The notes below the pieces were generated by a model, which searched no databases, was not told the DNA's origin, and saw only the letters and a program-made list of their open reading frames with translations. The position numbers and the translations under genes were made by a program. This document shows positions 43,970 to 53,066 of a stretch of 64,000 nucleotides of DNA, in pieces (within the stretch, counting starts at the first letter, position 1; each line of letters starts with the position of its first letter). The DNA comes from an uncultured Anaeromyxobacter sp. (GTDB lineage Bacteria > Myxococcota > Myxococcia > Myxococcales > Anaeromyxobacteraceae), in the NCBI GenBank assembly GCA_903904005.1, contig CAIVAR010000011.1, forward strand, positions 1-64,000, in the 5' to 3' direction.

Positions 43970-45655
43970 TCACGACCCGCGCGCCGCGGGGAGCCGGATG
44001 GTGAAGCGGGTCCCCTTCCCCGGATCGCTGTCCACGCTCACGTGCCCCTTGTGCCGATCGACGATCCCGTAGACCACCGAGAGCCCGAGGCCGGTGCCCT
44101 TCTCCTTGGTGGTGAAGAACGGGTCGAAGATCTTCACCATGAGCTCGGGCGGGATCCCCGGCCCGTCGTCCTGGAAGACGATCTCGACGGCGCCCTCGCC
44201 GGGCAGCGGGCGGGTGGTCACCTGGAGGATCCCCCCCTTGCCCATGGCCTCGATGGCGTTGATGACGATGTTGATGAAGGCCTGGCGGAGCTGACCGAAG
44301 TCGGCCTGGACCGGGGGAACGGGGGCGAGGTCCTTGCGGATCTCCACGCCCAGGATGGCGACCTGGTTCGTGACCAGCGAGAAGACCTCGTCGACGACGT
44401 GGTTCACGTCGACGTCCTTGAGTTGCATCGGCCGTTCCCGGGCGAAGTCGAGGAGGTTCCGCACGATGGCTGTGCAGCGCTCCGTCTCGCGCTGGACGAG
44501 CGCCAGCTGCTTCACCAGCGTCCGGCGCTCTGCCTCCCCGACCGGGCCGTGCTCGATGGTCCGGATCATGAGCTTCGCGAAGGTGAGGATGCCGGCCAGC
44601 GGGTTGTTGATCTCGTGCGCGATGGAGGCCGAGAGCTTTCCCAGCGAGGAGAGCTTCTCGGTCCGGACGAGCGTGTCCTGGGCGGCCCGCAGCTCGCCGG
44701 TGCGCTCCTCGACCTTCAGCTCGAGCTGCTCGTTGAGGGCCTGGAGCTCCCCCTCCACGCGGCGCAGCGAGCGGATCATGTCGTTGAAGGAGGCGGCGAG
44801 CAGGCCCAGCTCGCCCCGGGAGTCGACGTGGAGCTCGGTGTCGAGCTCGTCGTGCGCCACCCGGCGGGTGGCCTGGACGAGCGCCTCCACGGGGCGGACC
44901 ACCCGGTTCTTGGCCACCCACCAGAAGATCCCGCAGAGCAGCAGGGCGAGGAGCGCCGTGACGAGGAGGCTGACGCGCCGGAAGGCCGACAGGTCCCGGT
45001 CGAGGGGGGCGAGCGAGACGCCCAGGTCGAGGACCCCGACCACCGCCTTCTCCCGCGGGTGCGCGTGGCAGGCGCTCGTGGTGCAGTCCGGGCTGGACCG
45101 GATGGGCGTGACCATGGAGAGGACCCGCCCCTGGCGCCCGTCGTAGACCCGGGCCCGCAGCGCGTCGATGGGGACGGTGAGGCTCTCGTTGTCGCCGTGG
45201 CAGGAGTTGCACCCCTCGGCCCGCTTGTCGACGAGCTGGCCGCGCTCGCCGGGCACCGTCGAGAAGGTGATGCGCCCTTCCTTGTTGAAGATCCGGACGT
45301 GGGCGATCTGCGCCTGGCGGCCGACGTTGTCGATGATGGCGTAGGCGTCGCCCCGCTCGTCCTTCAACATGGCGTGGCGGATCGAGGCCGAGACGGTCTC
45401 GCTCACCAGGGACGTGGCCGCGGTCGCGCTGGCGAGCCGCTGGCGGGCGATGGTCATCTCCACCACGGCGAAGGCCACCACCGCGGCGAGGACGAGCGCC
45501 GCCGCGACGCCGAGCAGCTGGGTGGAGATGCGGTCGCGCCAGGGGATGGAATCGAGCGCGGCGTGGTCGTGCCGGGGGCGTGTGGGCGTGCCCGGGGGCA
45601 CCGCCTCCGGACCGTTGCCGCCCTCTTCTGTCCCGCTCGACGACCCTTCCCGCAC
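43970..45655 (-). CDS. Sensor histidine kinase with two haem-type motifs
   Basis: 561 residues from GTG. TM1 about 44-66; periplasmic sensor 70-225 with CNSCH (149-153) and the spaced motif CTTSACH (191-197, CX4CH); TM2 about 228-250; HAMP; HisKA with ASIAHEINNPLAGIL; ATPase with NIVINAIEAMG, DDGPGIP and GTGLGLSVVYGIV. CX4CH haem sites are known in tetrahaem cytochromes c3, so this sensor may carry two haems. It heads the operon with amzA and the NtrC-type regulator. Confidence 0.9.
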   Translation of the reverse strand: MREGSSSGTEEGGNGPEAVPPGTPTRPRHDHAALDSIPWRDRISTQLLGVAAALVLAAVVAFAVVEMTIARQRLASATAATSLVSETVSASIRHAMLKDERGDAYAIIDNVGRQAQIAHVRIFNKEGRITFSTVPGERGQLVDKRAEGCNSCHGDNESLTVPIDALRARVYDGRQGRVLSMVTPIRSSPDCTTSACHAHPREKAVVGVLDLGVSLAPLDRDLSAFRRVSLLVTALLALLLCGIFWWVAKNRVVRPVEALVQATRRVAHDELDTELHVDSRGELGLLAASFNDMIRSLRRVEGELQALNEQLELKVEERTGELRAAQDTLVRTEKLSSLGKLSASIAHEINNPLAGILTFAKLMIRTIEHGPVGEAERRTLVKQLALVQRETERCTAIVRNLLDFARERPMQLKDVDVNHVVDEVFSLVTNQVAILGVEIRKDLAPVPPVQADFGQLRQAFINIVINAIEAMGKGGILQVTTRPLPGEGAVEIVFQDDGPGIPPELMVKIFDPFFTTKEKGTGLGLSVVYGIVDRHKGHVSVDSDPGKGTRFTIRLPAARGS

Positions 45656-45785
45656 CGTCTACCTCCCTGCGCGAGAGACCTCGAGCCACCCTACTCTCCC
45701 CGCGATAAACGTCCATTGTCGCGAGTCAACCCTACCCGGGAGACCCGTTTCCCCTTCCGGGTGCTCCGGGTTACACACTTCCCGC

Positions 45786-46637
45786 ATGCACGCCGTCCTC
45801 CTCATCCGCTGCGCCGACCGCCCCGGGATCGTGGCCGCGGTCTCCACCTTCCTCTTCCGGCACGGCGCCAACGTCGTCGACCTCGACCAGCACTCCACCG
45901 AGGAGCTGCCGGGCACCTACTTCATGCGGCTCGAGTTCCAGACCGAGGGGCTCGACCTCCCGCTCGAGCGGCTCGGCGAGGCCTTCGCCGCGGAGGTGGG
46001 CACCCCGATGGGCATGGAGTGGCGGCTCGCGAGCCACGCGGAGCGGCGGCGGGTGGCGGTCCTCGTCTCCCGGCACGACCACGCGCTCCTCGAGCTCCTC
46101 TGGAACTGGAAGCGCGGGGACCTGCGCGTCGACATCCCGCTCGTGATCTCGAACCACCCCGACCTCGGACCGTCGGTGGAGTCGTTCGGCGTTCCCTTCC
46201 TGCACGTGCCCAACTCGAGCGCGTCCCGCGAGGGGGCCGAGGCTCGGATGGTCTCGGCGCTGGAGGGCCAGGCCGACCTCGTGGTCCTCGCGCGCTACAT
46301 GCAGGTGCTCTCCCCGGGCTTCGTCGACCGCTTCGCCGGGCGGGTCATCAACATCCACCACTCCTTCCTCCCCGCCTTCGCCGGCGCCGATCCCTACCGG
46401 CAGGCCTACGACCGGGGCGTGAAGATCGTCGGGGCCACCGCCCATTACGTCACCGCGGTGCTCGACGCCGGCCCCATCATCGATCAGGACGTGGCGCGGG
46501 TGAGCCACCGCGACTCGGTCGAGGACCTGCGGGCGCTCGGGCGCGATCTGGAGCGGCGCGTCCTGGCCCGCGCGGTGCGCTGGCACTGCGAGGACCGCGT
46601 GCTCGTCCACGGCAACAAGACCATCGTCTTCTCCTGA
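45786..46637 (+). CDS. purU: Formyltetrahydrofolate deformylase
   Basis: 283 residues: N-terminal ACT domain (IRCADRPGIVAAVSTFLF) and a formyltransferase-like domain with VLARYMQVLSP, NIHHSFLPAFAGA (active-site His) and Asp in PIIDQDVARV. It hydrolyses 10-formyl-THF to formate and THF, balancing one-carbon pools. It is divergent from the haem-motif kinase operon; hemF follows after 12 bases. Confidence 0.94.
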   Translation: MHAVLLIRCADRPGIVAAVSTFLFRHGANVVDLDQHSTEELPGTYFMRLEFQTEGLDLPLERLGEAFAAEVGTPMGMEWRLASHAERRRVAVLVSRHDHALLELLWNWKRGDLRVDIPLVISNHPDLGPSVESFGVPFLHVPNSSASREGAEARMVSALEGQADLVVLARYMQVLSPGFVDRFAGRVINIHHSFLPAFAGADPYRQAYDRGVKIVGATAHYVTAVLDAGPIIDQDVARVSHRDSVEDLRALGRDLERRVLARAVRWHCEDRVLVHGNKTIVFS

Positions 46638-46649
46638 GGAGCGGCCCCC

Positions 46650-47537
46650 TTGGAGCACGCCCGGCTCGTCGATGCGATGGAGGCCCTGGTCCGGGAGCTC
46701 CAGGACCGGATCGTGGCCGGGCTCGAGGCCGTCGACGGCGCCGGGCGCTTCGCCCGCGACGAATGGCAGCGCCCGGGCGGCGGGGGCGGCGTCACCCGGG
46801 TCCTCGCCGAGGGGGAGCGGATCGAGAAAGCCGGCGTGAACGTGTCGCGGGTGCACGGCGCCGTGCCCCCCCGGATGGCGGCCCGGCTACCCGGGGACGG
46901 CGACACCTTCGCCGCGGTCGGACTCTCGATCGTCGTCCACCCGCGGAACCCCCGGGCGCCGACCACCCACGCCAACGTGCGCCTCCTCGCCCGGGGCTCG
47001 AAGGCCTGGTTCGGCGGCGGCGCCGACCTCACCCCGTACTACCTCTTCGAGGAGGACGCGGCCCATTTCCACCGGGAGCTGCGCGGGGCCTGCGAGCGCC
47101 ACCGGCCCGGCGACTACCCGTCCTTCAAGCGAACCTGCGACGCCTACTTCTACCTGCCCCATCGAGGCGAGCACCGCGGCGTGGGCGGGATCTTCTTCGA
47201 GGACCTGGGGGGGGATCCGTGGAAGGAGCTCGCCTTCGTGGAGGACCTCGGGCGCACCTTCCCCCGGGCCTACCTCCCGGTGCTGGAGCGTCGCGCCGGG
47301 CTCCCCTGGGGCGAAAGGGAGCGGGAGTGGCAGGAGATCCGGCGCGGGCGGTACGTGGAGTTCAACCTGCTCCACGACCGGGGCACGGTCTTCGGGCTCG
47401 AGACCGGCGGCCGCACCGAGTCGATCCTCATGTCCCTCCCCCCCCGGGTCCGGTGGTGCTACGACCACCACCCCGCGCCCGGCACCGAGGAGGAGCGGCT
47501 CCTCCAGGTGATCCGGGCCCCGCGCGACTGGGCCTGA
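46650..47537 (+). CDS. hemF: Oxygen-dependent coproporphyrinogen III oxidase
   Basis: 295 residues starting at TTG 46650, supported by AGGAG 8 bases upstream. Conserved blocks: GVNVSRVHG, WFGGGADLTPYY, HRGEHRGVGGIFFEDL, GRYVEFNLLHDRGTVFGL and ESILMSLPP. It decarboxylates coproporphyrinogen III using O2. Together with hemA and the cytochromes it shows a haem-rich organism that meets oxygen at least at times. Confidence 0.95.
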   Translation: MEHARLVDAMEALVRELQDRIVAGLEAVDGAGRFARDEWQRPGGGGGVTRVLAEGERIEKAGVNVSRVHGAVPPRMAARLPGDGDTFAAVGLSIVVHPRNPRAPTTHANVRLLARGSKAWFGGGADLTPYYLFEEDAAHFHRELRGACERHRPGDYPSFKRTCDAYFYLPHRGEHRGVGGIFFEDLGGDPWKELAFVEDLGRTFPRAYLPVLERRAGLPWGEREREWQEIRRGRYVEFNLLHDRGTVFGLETGGRTESILMSLPPRVRWCYDHHPAPGTEEERLLQVIRAPRDWA

Positions 47538-47544
47538 GAAACGC

Positions 47545-48510
47545 TCAGGGAGGCGGGTTCAGATCGTCGTCCGGACCCGGCTCCACCCGGCGGGTCCGCG
47601 CCGTGGCCAGCCAGGATGCGAACACGGCCACGGCCAGGATGCCGAGGACCACCGCCAGGGAGACGCCGGCGGGGACCTTCACCCAGCGCACCACCATCAT
47701 CTTCACGCCGACGTAGAGCATCACCGCCGAGAGGCCGTGGCGCAGGTAGACGAAGCGCCCCACCAGGTCGGCGAGCAGGAAGTACAGGGCCCGCAGCCCC
47801 AGGATGGCGAAGATGTTGGAGGTGAAGACGATGAACGGATCGGAGCTCACCGCGAAGACCGCAGGGATGGAGTCGACCGCGAAGGCGACGTCGGCGATCT
47901 CGATGGCGACGAGGGCGAGGAAGAGCGGCGTGGCCCGGATGCGCCCGTCCTCGCGGACGAAGAAGGCGTGGCCGCGCAGCTCGGCGGTGGTGGGGATGAC
48001 CTTGCGGACGCGCTCCAGGATGCGGATGCCCCCGGCGCCGGGGTCCTCCTCCTCGCCGGCCCAGAGCTTCCAGCCGGTGTAGACGAGGAAGGCCCCGAAG
48101 ACGTAGGTGAGCCAGTGGAAGCGGGCGAGCAGCGCCGTCCCGCCGATGATCATGGCGGCGCGCAGGACGAGCGCCGAGAGGATCCCCCAGAAGAGCACCC
48201 GGTGCTGCAGCTCGCGGGGGATCTTCATCGCCCCGAAGAGCACGACGAAGACGAAGAGGTTGTCGACCGACAGCGACTTCTCGACCACCCAGGCGGTGAG
48301 GAACTCCTGGCCGCTCGCCTCCCCGGCCCACGCGTAGACGCCGGCCCCGAAGATCAGGGAGAGGGCGATCCACATGGCGCTCCAGCGGAGGGCCTCCCGG
48401 GCGCCGATGACGTGGTCGCGCCGGTTGAAGATGCCGAGGTCGAGCGCCAGCATCCCGAGCACGAAGGCCAGGAATCCGATCCAGAGTGCAGGTGTTCCAA
48501 CCGTCGTCAT
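47545..48510 (-). CDS. TerC-family integral membrane protein
   Basis: 321 residues from ATG 48510, 7-8 TM helices. Typical TerC stretches: VVEKSLSVDNLFVFVVLFG, GTALLARFHWLTYVFGAFL, and IEIADVAFAVDSIPAVFAV with acidic residues in the membrane. Members export metals (Mn2+) or take part in tellurite resistance. The exact substrate is not shown. It is convergent with hemF. Confidence 0.9.
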   Translation of the reverse strand: MTTVGTPALWIGFLAFVLGMLALDLGIFNRRDHVIGAREALRWSAMWIALSLIFGAGVYAWAGEASGQEFLTAWVVEKSLSVDNLFVFVVLFGAMKIPRELQHRVLFWGILSALVLRAAMIIGGTALLARFHWLTYVFGAFLVYTGWKLWAGEEEDPGAGGIRILERVRKVIPTTAELRGHAFFVREDGRIRATPLFLALVAIEIADVAFAVDSIPAVFAVSSDPFIVFTSNIFAILGLRALYFLLADLVGRFVYLRHGLSAVMLYVGVKMMVVRWVKVPAGVSLAVVLGILAVAVFASWLATARTRRVEPGPDDDLNPPP

Positions 48511-48651
48511 CCGCTCACCGGAGCGGGTCATACCACGCGGGTCCCGGAGGGGGACCTCGACATCCCCTGGACGCCTAACGAAACGGCGGGTTGGCCGTCC
48601 CTCTCTCATGCGGCGCTGCAAACCCACACCCTTCCCGGTTAGAAGGAACGA

Positions 48652-49305
48652 ATGCTGACCCAACGATTCCTCCAGCTGAATCTCCTGGGCGCCGAATGGG
48701 TCAACTGGACCCTCGTCTTCCTCTCGATCATCGGATTTGCGATCACCATCGATCGCCTCATCCTCTACGGCCGGACCCGGGAGCGCTTCTCCGCCCTCCA
48801 GCCGGCCCTCCAGGACGCCCTGCGACGCCAGGACCTGGCGGCGGCACGCGCCCTCGTCGGATCCGACACGCTCGTCCGAAACGTGCTGCGGGCCGGGCTC
48901 GACGCGGTCGGCCGGGGCGAACGGGATCCCAAGGCGGTCGAGGAGGAGATGCTCGCGTCGCTCGCGGCCGAGCGCTCCCGCTACGACGCCCGGGTGGCCT
49001 GGCTGACCACCATCGCCAACATCGCGCCGCTCGTCGGGCTGCTCGGCACCATCATCGGCGTGGTCGGCGCCTTCTACGGACTCGGCCAGGCCGGGACCAC
49101 CCAGTCGGCGGGCAACCCCCAGGTCATGTCCTCCATCGCCGAGGCGCTCGCCTCCACGGCCTTCGGGATCTTCGTCGCCGTCCCCGGGGTGGTGGCCTAC
49201 AACCTGCTGAAGGCCCACATGGGCGTCCGGCTCCGCGAGGCCGAGGCGCTCATGCGCGAGGTCCTCGCCAACCTGGGCCGGCTCGAGGCGGAGGACGGCC
49301 AGTGA
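48652..49305 (+). CDS. ExbB/TolQ-type proton channel subunit
   Basis: 217 residues. TM1 near 16-38; a cytoplasmic loop; TM2/TM3 with IAPLVGLLGTIIGVVGAF and ASTAFGIFVAVPGVVAYN, the MotA/TolQ/ExbB signature. It is first in a five-gene unit with ExbD, TonB, a receptor and a lipoprotein, so ExbB is the more likely role than TolQ. AAGGA precedes the ATG. Confidence 0.93.
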   Translation: MLTQRFLQLNLLGAEWVNWTLVFLSIIGFAITIDRLILYGRTRERFSALQPALQDALRRQDLAAARALVGSDTLVRNVLRAGLDAVGRGERDPKAVEEEMLASLAAERSRYDARVAWLTTIANIAPLVGLLGTIIGVVGAFYGLGQAGTTQSAGNPQVMSSIAEALASTAFGIFVAVPGVVAYNLLKAHMGVRLREAEALMREVLANLGRLEAEDGQ

Positions 49306-49739
49306 ACACGGGCGGCTTCGGCACCGACCCGGCCGACGAGCTCGTCACCGGGGTCAACATCACCCCCATCGTCGACGTGGCACTCGTGCTGCTCGTGGTC
49401 TTCCTCGTCACCTCGTCGCTCATCGTCTCGAAGAGCATCCAGGTCGAGGTGCCCCGGGCGGCCACCGGCTCGGAGACCGCGGTGGGGCTGCTGGCGATCG
49501 TGGTGGCCGCCTCCGGTGAACTGTACGTGAACGGGCAGCCGGCCCGGGTCGACGACATCCCCCGGGCGGTCGCCGAGGCCCGCAAGCGGCTCGAGCCCGG
49601 CCGGAAGCTCTCCGGGTTCGTCTCGGCCGACGTCTCGGCCCCCTACGGCCGGTTCGCCGAGGTCGTGGACCGGCTCCGGCAGGAGGGCGTGACCGAGATC
49701 GCCCTCGACACGAAGCCCATCGAGGCTCCCGGGAAGTGA
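49302..49739 (+). CDS. ExbD/TolR-family protein
   Basis: 145 residues from GTG 49302 (GTGA overlap). It opens GVNITPIVDVALVLLVVFLV, with the membrane Asp that takes part in proton flow, and has a periplasmic domain ending LRQEGVTEIALDTKP. It works with ExbB to energise TonB. Confidence 0.93.
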   Translation: MNTGGFGTDPADELVTGVNITPIVDVALVLLVVFLVTSSLIVSKSIQVEVPRAATGSETAVGLLAIVVAASGELYVNGQPARVDDIPRAVAEARKRLEPGRKLSGFVSADVSAPYGRFAEVVDRLRQEGVTEIALDTKPIEAPGK

Positions 49740-50467
49740 CCCGCGTCACCCACACCGGCGCGCAGGGCTGGGCGATCGCGCTCGTCGTGTACGCGGCGTT
49801 CTTCGCCTGGGTGGTGCTCGCCCCGCCGGCCCGGAGGGGCGGAGACCGGACCCCGCCCACGCGGGTCACCCTGGTCGACGTGCGCCCCCCCGCGGCGGAG
49901 CCGCCGCCGCCCCCGCCGCCGGAGGCGCCGCGCAAGATGGAGGTGGCGAAGCGCGCCCCCTCGAAGACCCCGCCCGCCCCCGCCCCGCTCCTCGAGACGC
50001 CCCGGACGGCGACCCCACCGCCGCCCGCCGCACCCCGCCGCTTCGCGGTGTCCCTCGAGGCGACGGTTCCCGGCGGCGGCATCGCAGTCCCCACCGCGCC
50101 CCCGGGCTCGGCTCCGGCCCTCCGCGCCACGCCGGGGGGCACGAGCGACCGTCCCGACGCGCCCGCCTACTACGCCGAGCCCGATTCCTCCCCGAGCCTC
50201 ATCGCCCAGCCCGACGCGGCCGAGATGCGGGCCCTCTACCCGGACGCGGCGCGCCGGTCGGGGCTCGAGGGGGACGTGAGGCTGGATCTCCAGATCGCGG
50301 CCACCGGCGAGGTGACCGGATCGCGCGTGGTACGCTCCGCCGGCAACGGTTTCGACGAGGTCGCGCAGCGTCTGGTCCGGCGCTTCCGCTTCCGCCCGGC
50401 GACGAGGGGCGGCAAGGCCGTCCCTGCCACGGTCCCGTGGACCTACAAGTTCCGTCTCGAGGGGTGA
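49736..50467 (+). CDS. TonB-family energy transducer
   Basis: 243 residues from GTG 49736 (GTGA overlap). N-terminal TM helix (WAIALVVYAAFFAWVVLAP), a Pro-rich periplasmic spacer (about 50-120), and the TonB C-terminal domain (YPDAARRSGLEGDVRLDLQI...FRFRPATRGGKAV). It carries energy from ExbBD to an outer membrane receptor, most likely the one encoded next. Confidence 0.92.
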   Translation: MTRVTHTGAQGWAIALVVYAAFFAWVVLAPPARRGGDRTPPTRVTLVDVRPPAAEPPPPPPPEAPRKMEVAKRAPSKTPPAPAPLLETPRTATPPPPAAPRRFAVSLEATVPGGGIAVPTAPPGSAPALRATPGGTSDRPDAPAYYAEPDSSPSLIAQPDAAEMRALYPDAARRSGLEGDVRLDLQIAATGEVTGSRVVRSAGNGFDEVAQRLVRRFRFRPATRGGKAVPATVPWTYKFRLEG

Positions 50468-50471
50468 ATCG

Positions 50472-53066
50472 ATGCACCGAGCCGTCCGCATCCTCCCGTT
50501 CCTGTCCGTCCTCGGACTCCTCTCCGGGCCCGTCTCCGGCGCCGCCCAGGGAACCCAGGCCACCAAGGCGGTCGAGACGCCGCCGCCCCCGGTGCCCGAG
50601 CCGACGCTCGCCAGCTCCCCGAAGCTGAAGGAACTGGTGGCCGCCGACGTGCCCCCCGGCACGAGGTTCCCCACGCCCGAGGTGTTGGTGGTCCTCTCCC
50701 TCGACGTCTCCGCCGAGGGGAAGGTGGAGAAGGCGTCGGTGGAGAGCGGCGCGGGCGAACCCTTCGACGCCGCTGCGCTCTCCGCGGCCCGCCGCTTCGA
50801 GTTCGAGCCCGGGCGACTCACCACCGGCGAGGCCGTGCCGGTCACCGTCACCTTTCGCCTGCGCATCCAGGAACCCGCCGCGCCTCCGCCTCCGGCGCCG
50901 GTGAAGCTCACCGGGTACCTTCTGGAGCGGGGCTCGCGCCTCCCCATCCCCAACGTCCCGGTCTCCGCGGTCGTGGGGGACCAGGTGGTCGCCCGCGCCG
51001 CCACCGACGGGTCCGGCCGCTTCCAGATCGAGGTGCCGGGCGGGGAGTTCCGGCTCGTCGCCTCCCCTCCGGACCGGCAGAAGCTCGACCTGCTCGTGAA
51101 GGCCCAGGCGGGAGAGGTCCGCGAGGAGAACTACCTCCTCGAGGGCACCGGTGGCCCGAACGAGACCGTGGTGAGCGCCACCGCCATCCAGCGCGAGGTG
51201 ATGAAGGACGTCCTCACCGCCGAGCAGATCTTCACGGTCCCCGGCTCCGCCGGCGACACCCTGAAGGCGGTCCTGAACCTCCCCGGCGCGGCCCGCGCCC
51301 CGTTCGGCGCCGGGCTGCTCGTGCTGCGCGGCTCGGCCCCCGGCGACAGCAAGGTCTTCCTCGAGTCGCAGCAGATTCCGCAGCTCTACCACTTCGGCGG
51401 TATCCGCAGCACCTACGCGCCCGCCTTCCTCCAGTCGGTCGAGTTCGTGCCGGGCAACTTCTCGGTCGACTACGGCCGGGCCCAGGGCGGCATCATCGAC
51501 GTGCGGGTGCGCGATCCCCGCCAGGACGGGTTCCACGGGCAGGCCGACGTGAACTTCTACGACGTGGGCGTGGAGATGGAGGGCGGGCTCGGCAACGGCT
51601 GGTCGATCGGCGGGGCGGCGCGCCGCTCCTGGATCGACACCATCCTGCCCCTCTTCATCCCCAAGGACGCCAACCTCTCCTTCAGCACGGCACCGCGCTT
51701 CTACGACTTCCAGTTCATCGCCGCCTGGAACCCCGACGCCAGCCAGAAGCTCCGGTTCATCTTCTACGGCTCCATGGACCGGCTGGTGGCGCTGATCGAC
51801 AAGCCCCAGCGCGATCCGACCATCACCGGCGCGCTCGACGCGCGGGTCTCCTTCTACAACCTGCAGGCCGAGTACCAGAAGACCTTCTCCCCCAACTTCC
51901 GGCAGGACACGTCGATGGTGATCGGGCTGCAGGAGATCCAGACCCAGATCGGCCCGCAGTACTTCTTCGACCTGAACGTGCGCCGCCTCTCGCTCCGCAG
52001 CACCTGGAGCTACGCCTTCTCCTCGCAGTGGGATCTGCGCGGGGGCATCGACGCCGAGATGGGGCGGGCGGCCATCTCGGTCAACCTCCCCAACGCCACC
52101 GGCCCCAATCCGCTGCCTCCCTCCTCCCTCCCGCAGATCGGCGCCCAGCTCACCACCATGTACTACTCGCCGGCCTTCTTCGCCGAGTTGCGCTGGGCCC
52201 CGCTTCCGAACCTCTCGATCCTCCCGGGTGTGCGCGCCAACTGGTTCTCGGACATCAACCAGTGGGCGGTGGACCCGCGCCTCCTCGCCCGCTGGGAGGT
52301 GGTCCCCGGCACAGTGATCCGCGGGGCGGTGGGGCTCTACCAGCAGGCGCCCAATCCACAGAAGACCAACATCGCCACCGGGAACCCGTACCTCCTGCCG
52401 GAGCGCAGCCTCCAGACCAGCATCGGCGTGGGGCAGCGAATCGTCGACGGGGTGAGCCTCGACGTGACGGCCTTCTACAAGGACCTCACCCGGCAGGCCA
52501 TCTCCAACTCGACCTCCAGCTACGATCCCGCCGCCGCGCGCTACACCAGCACCGGGACCGGGCGCATCTACGGCCTCGAGACGCTGCTCAAGGTGGCCAT
52601 CGGCGACAGCTTCTCCGGCTGGCTCGCCTACTCGTACCAGCGGTCGCTGCGCACCGATCCGCCCACGGCACAGGTTCCCTTCGACTTCGACCAGCCCAGC
52701 AACCTGACCGTCCTCGGCACCTACCAGCTCGGGCGCGGGTGGTCGGCCGGCGCCCGGTTCCGGCTGGTGTCGGGCAATCCCTACACCCCGGTCGTGGGGT
52801 CGGTCTTCGACTCCTCCACCGGCGTGTTCGTCCCCGTGTACGGCGAGAACAACGCCGACCGGCTCGCCGCCTTCTGGGCCATCGACCTGCGCATCGACAA
52901 GGTCTGGACCTTCAAGGACTGGACCCTGACCCTCTACCTCGACACCCAGAACGTGACCAACCGGAAGAACCAGGAGGGGTGGACGTACAACTACGACTAC
53001 ACGGACAAGACGCCCACGACCGGCCTGCCCATCCTGCCCATCCTCGGGCTGAAGGGAGAGTGGTGA
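50472..53066 (+). CDS. TonB-dependent receptor carrying its own TonB-like domain
   Basis: 864 residues. Signal peptide (ILPFLSVLGLLSGPVSG); a Pro-rich linker; a TonB-C-like domain (about 45-135: LVVLSLDVSAEGKVEKASVE...AARRFEFEPGRLTTGEAVPV); a carboxypeptidase-regulatory-like beta domain (about 145-215); the plug (VSATAIQREVMKDVLTAEQI, GDTLKAVLNLPGA, VLRGSAPGDSKVFL); and a 22-strand-type barrel. The substrate is unknown. The fused TonB-like part is unusual beside a separate TonB. Confidence 0.9.
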   Translation: MHRAVRILPFLSVLGLLSGPVSGAAQGTQATKAVETPPPPVPEPTLASSPKLKELVAADVPPGTRFPTPEVLVVLSLDVSAEGKVEKASVESGAGEPFDAAALSAARRFEFEPGRLTTGEAVPVTVTFRLRIQEPAAPPPPAPVKLTGYLLERGSRLPIPNVPVSAVVGDQVVARAATDGSGRFQIEVPGGEFRLVASPPDRQKLDLLVKAQAGEVREENYLLEGTGGPNETVVSATAIQREVMKDVLTAEQIFTVPGSAGDTLKAVLNLPGAARAPFGAGLLVLRGSAPGDSKVFLESQQIPQLYHFGGIRSTYAPAFLQSVEFVPGNFSVDYGRAQGGIIDVRVRDPRQDGFHGQADVNFYDVGVEMEGGLGNGWSIGGAARRSWIDTILPLFIPKDANLSFSTAPRFYDFQFIAAWNPDASQKLRFIFYGSMDRLVALIDKPQRDPTITGALDARVSFYNLQAEYQKTFSPNFRQDTSMVIGLQEIQTQIGPQYFFDLNVRRLSLRSTWSYAFSSQWDLRGGIDAEMGRAAISVNLPNATGPNPLPPSSLPQIGAQLTTMYYSPAFFAELRWAPLPNLSILPGVRANWFSDINQWAVDPRLLARWEVVPGTVIRGAVGLYQQAPNPQKTNIATGNPYLLPERSLQTSIGVGQRIVDGVSLDVTAFYKDLTRQAISNSTSSYDPAAARYTSTGTGRIYGLETLLKVAIGDSFSGWLAYSYQRSLRTDPPTAQVPFDFDQPSNLTVLGTYQLGRGWSAGARFRLVSGNPYTPVVGSVFDSSTGVFVPVYGENNADRLAAFWAIDLRIDKVWTFKDWTLTLYLDTQNVTNRKNQEGWTYNYDYTDKTPTTGLPILPILGLKGEW

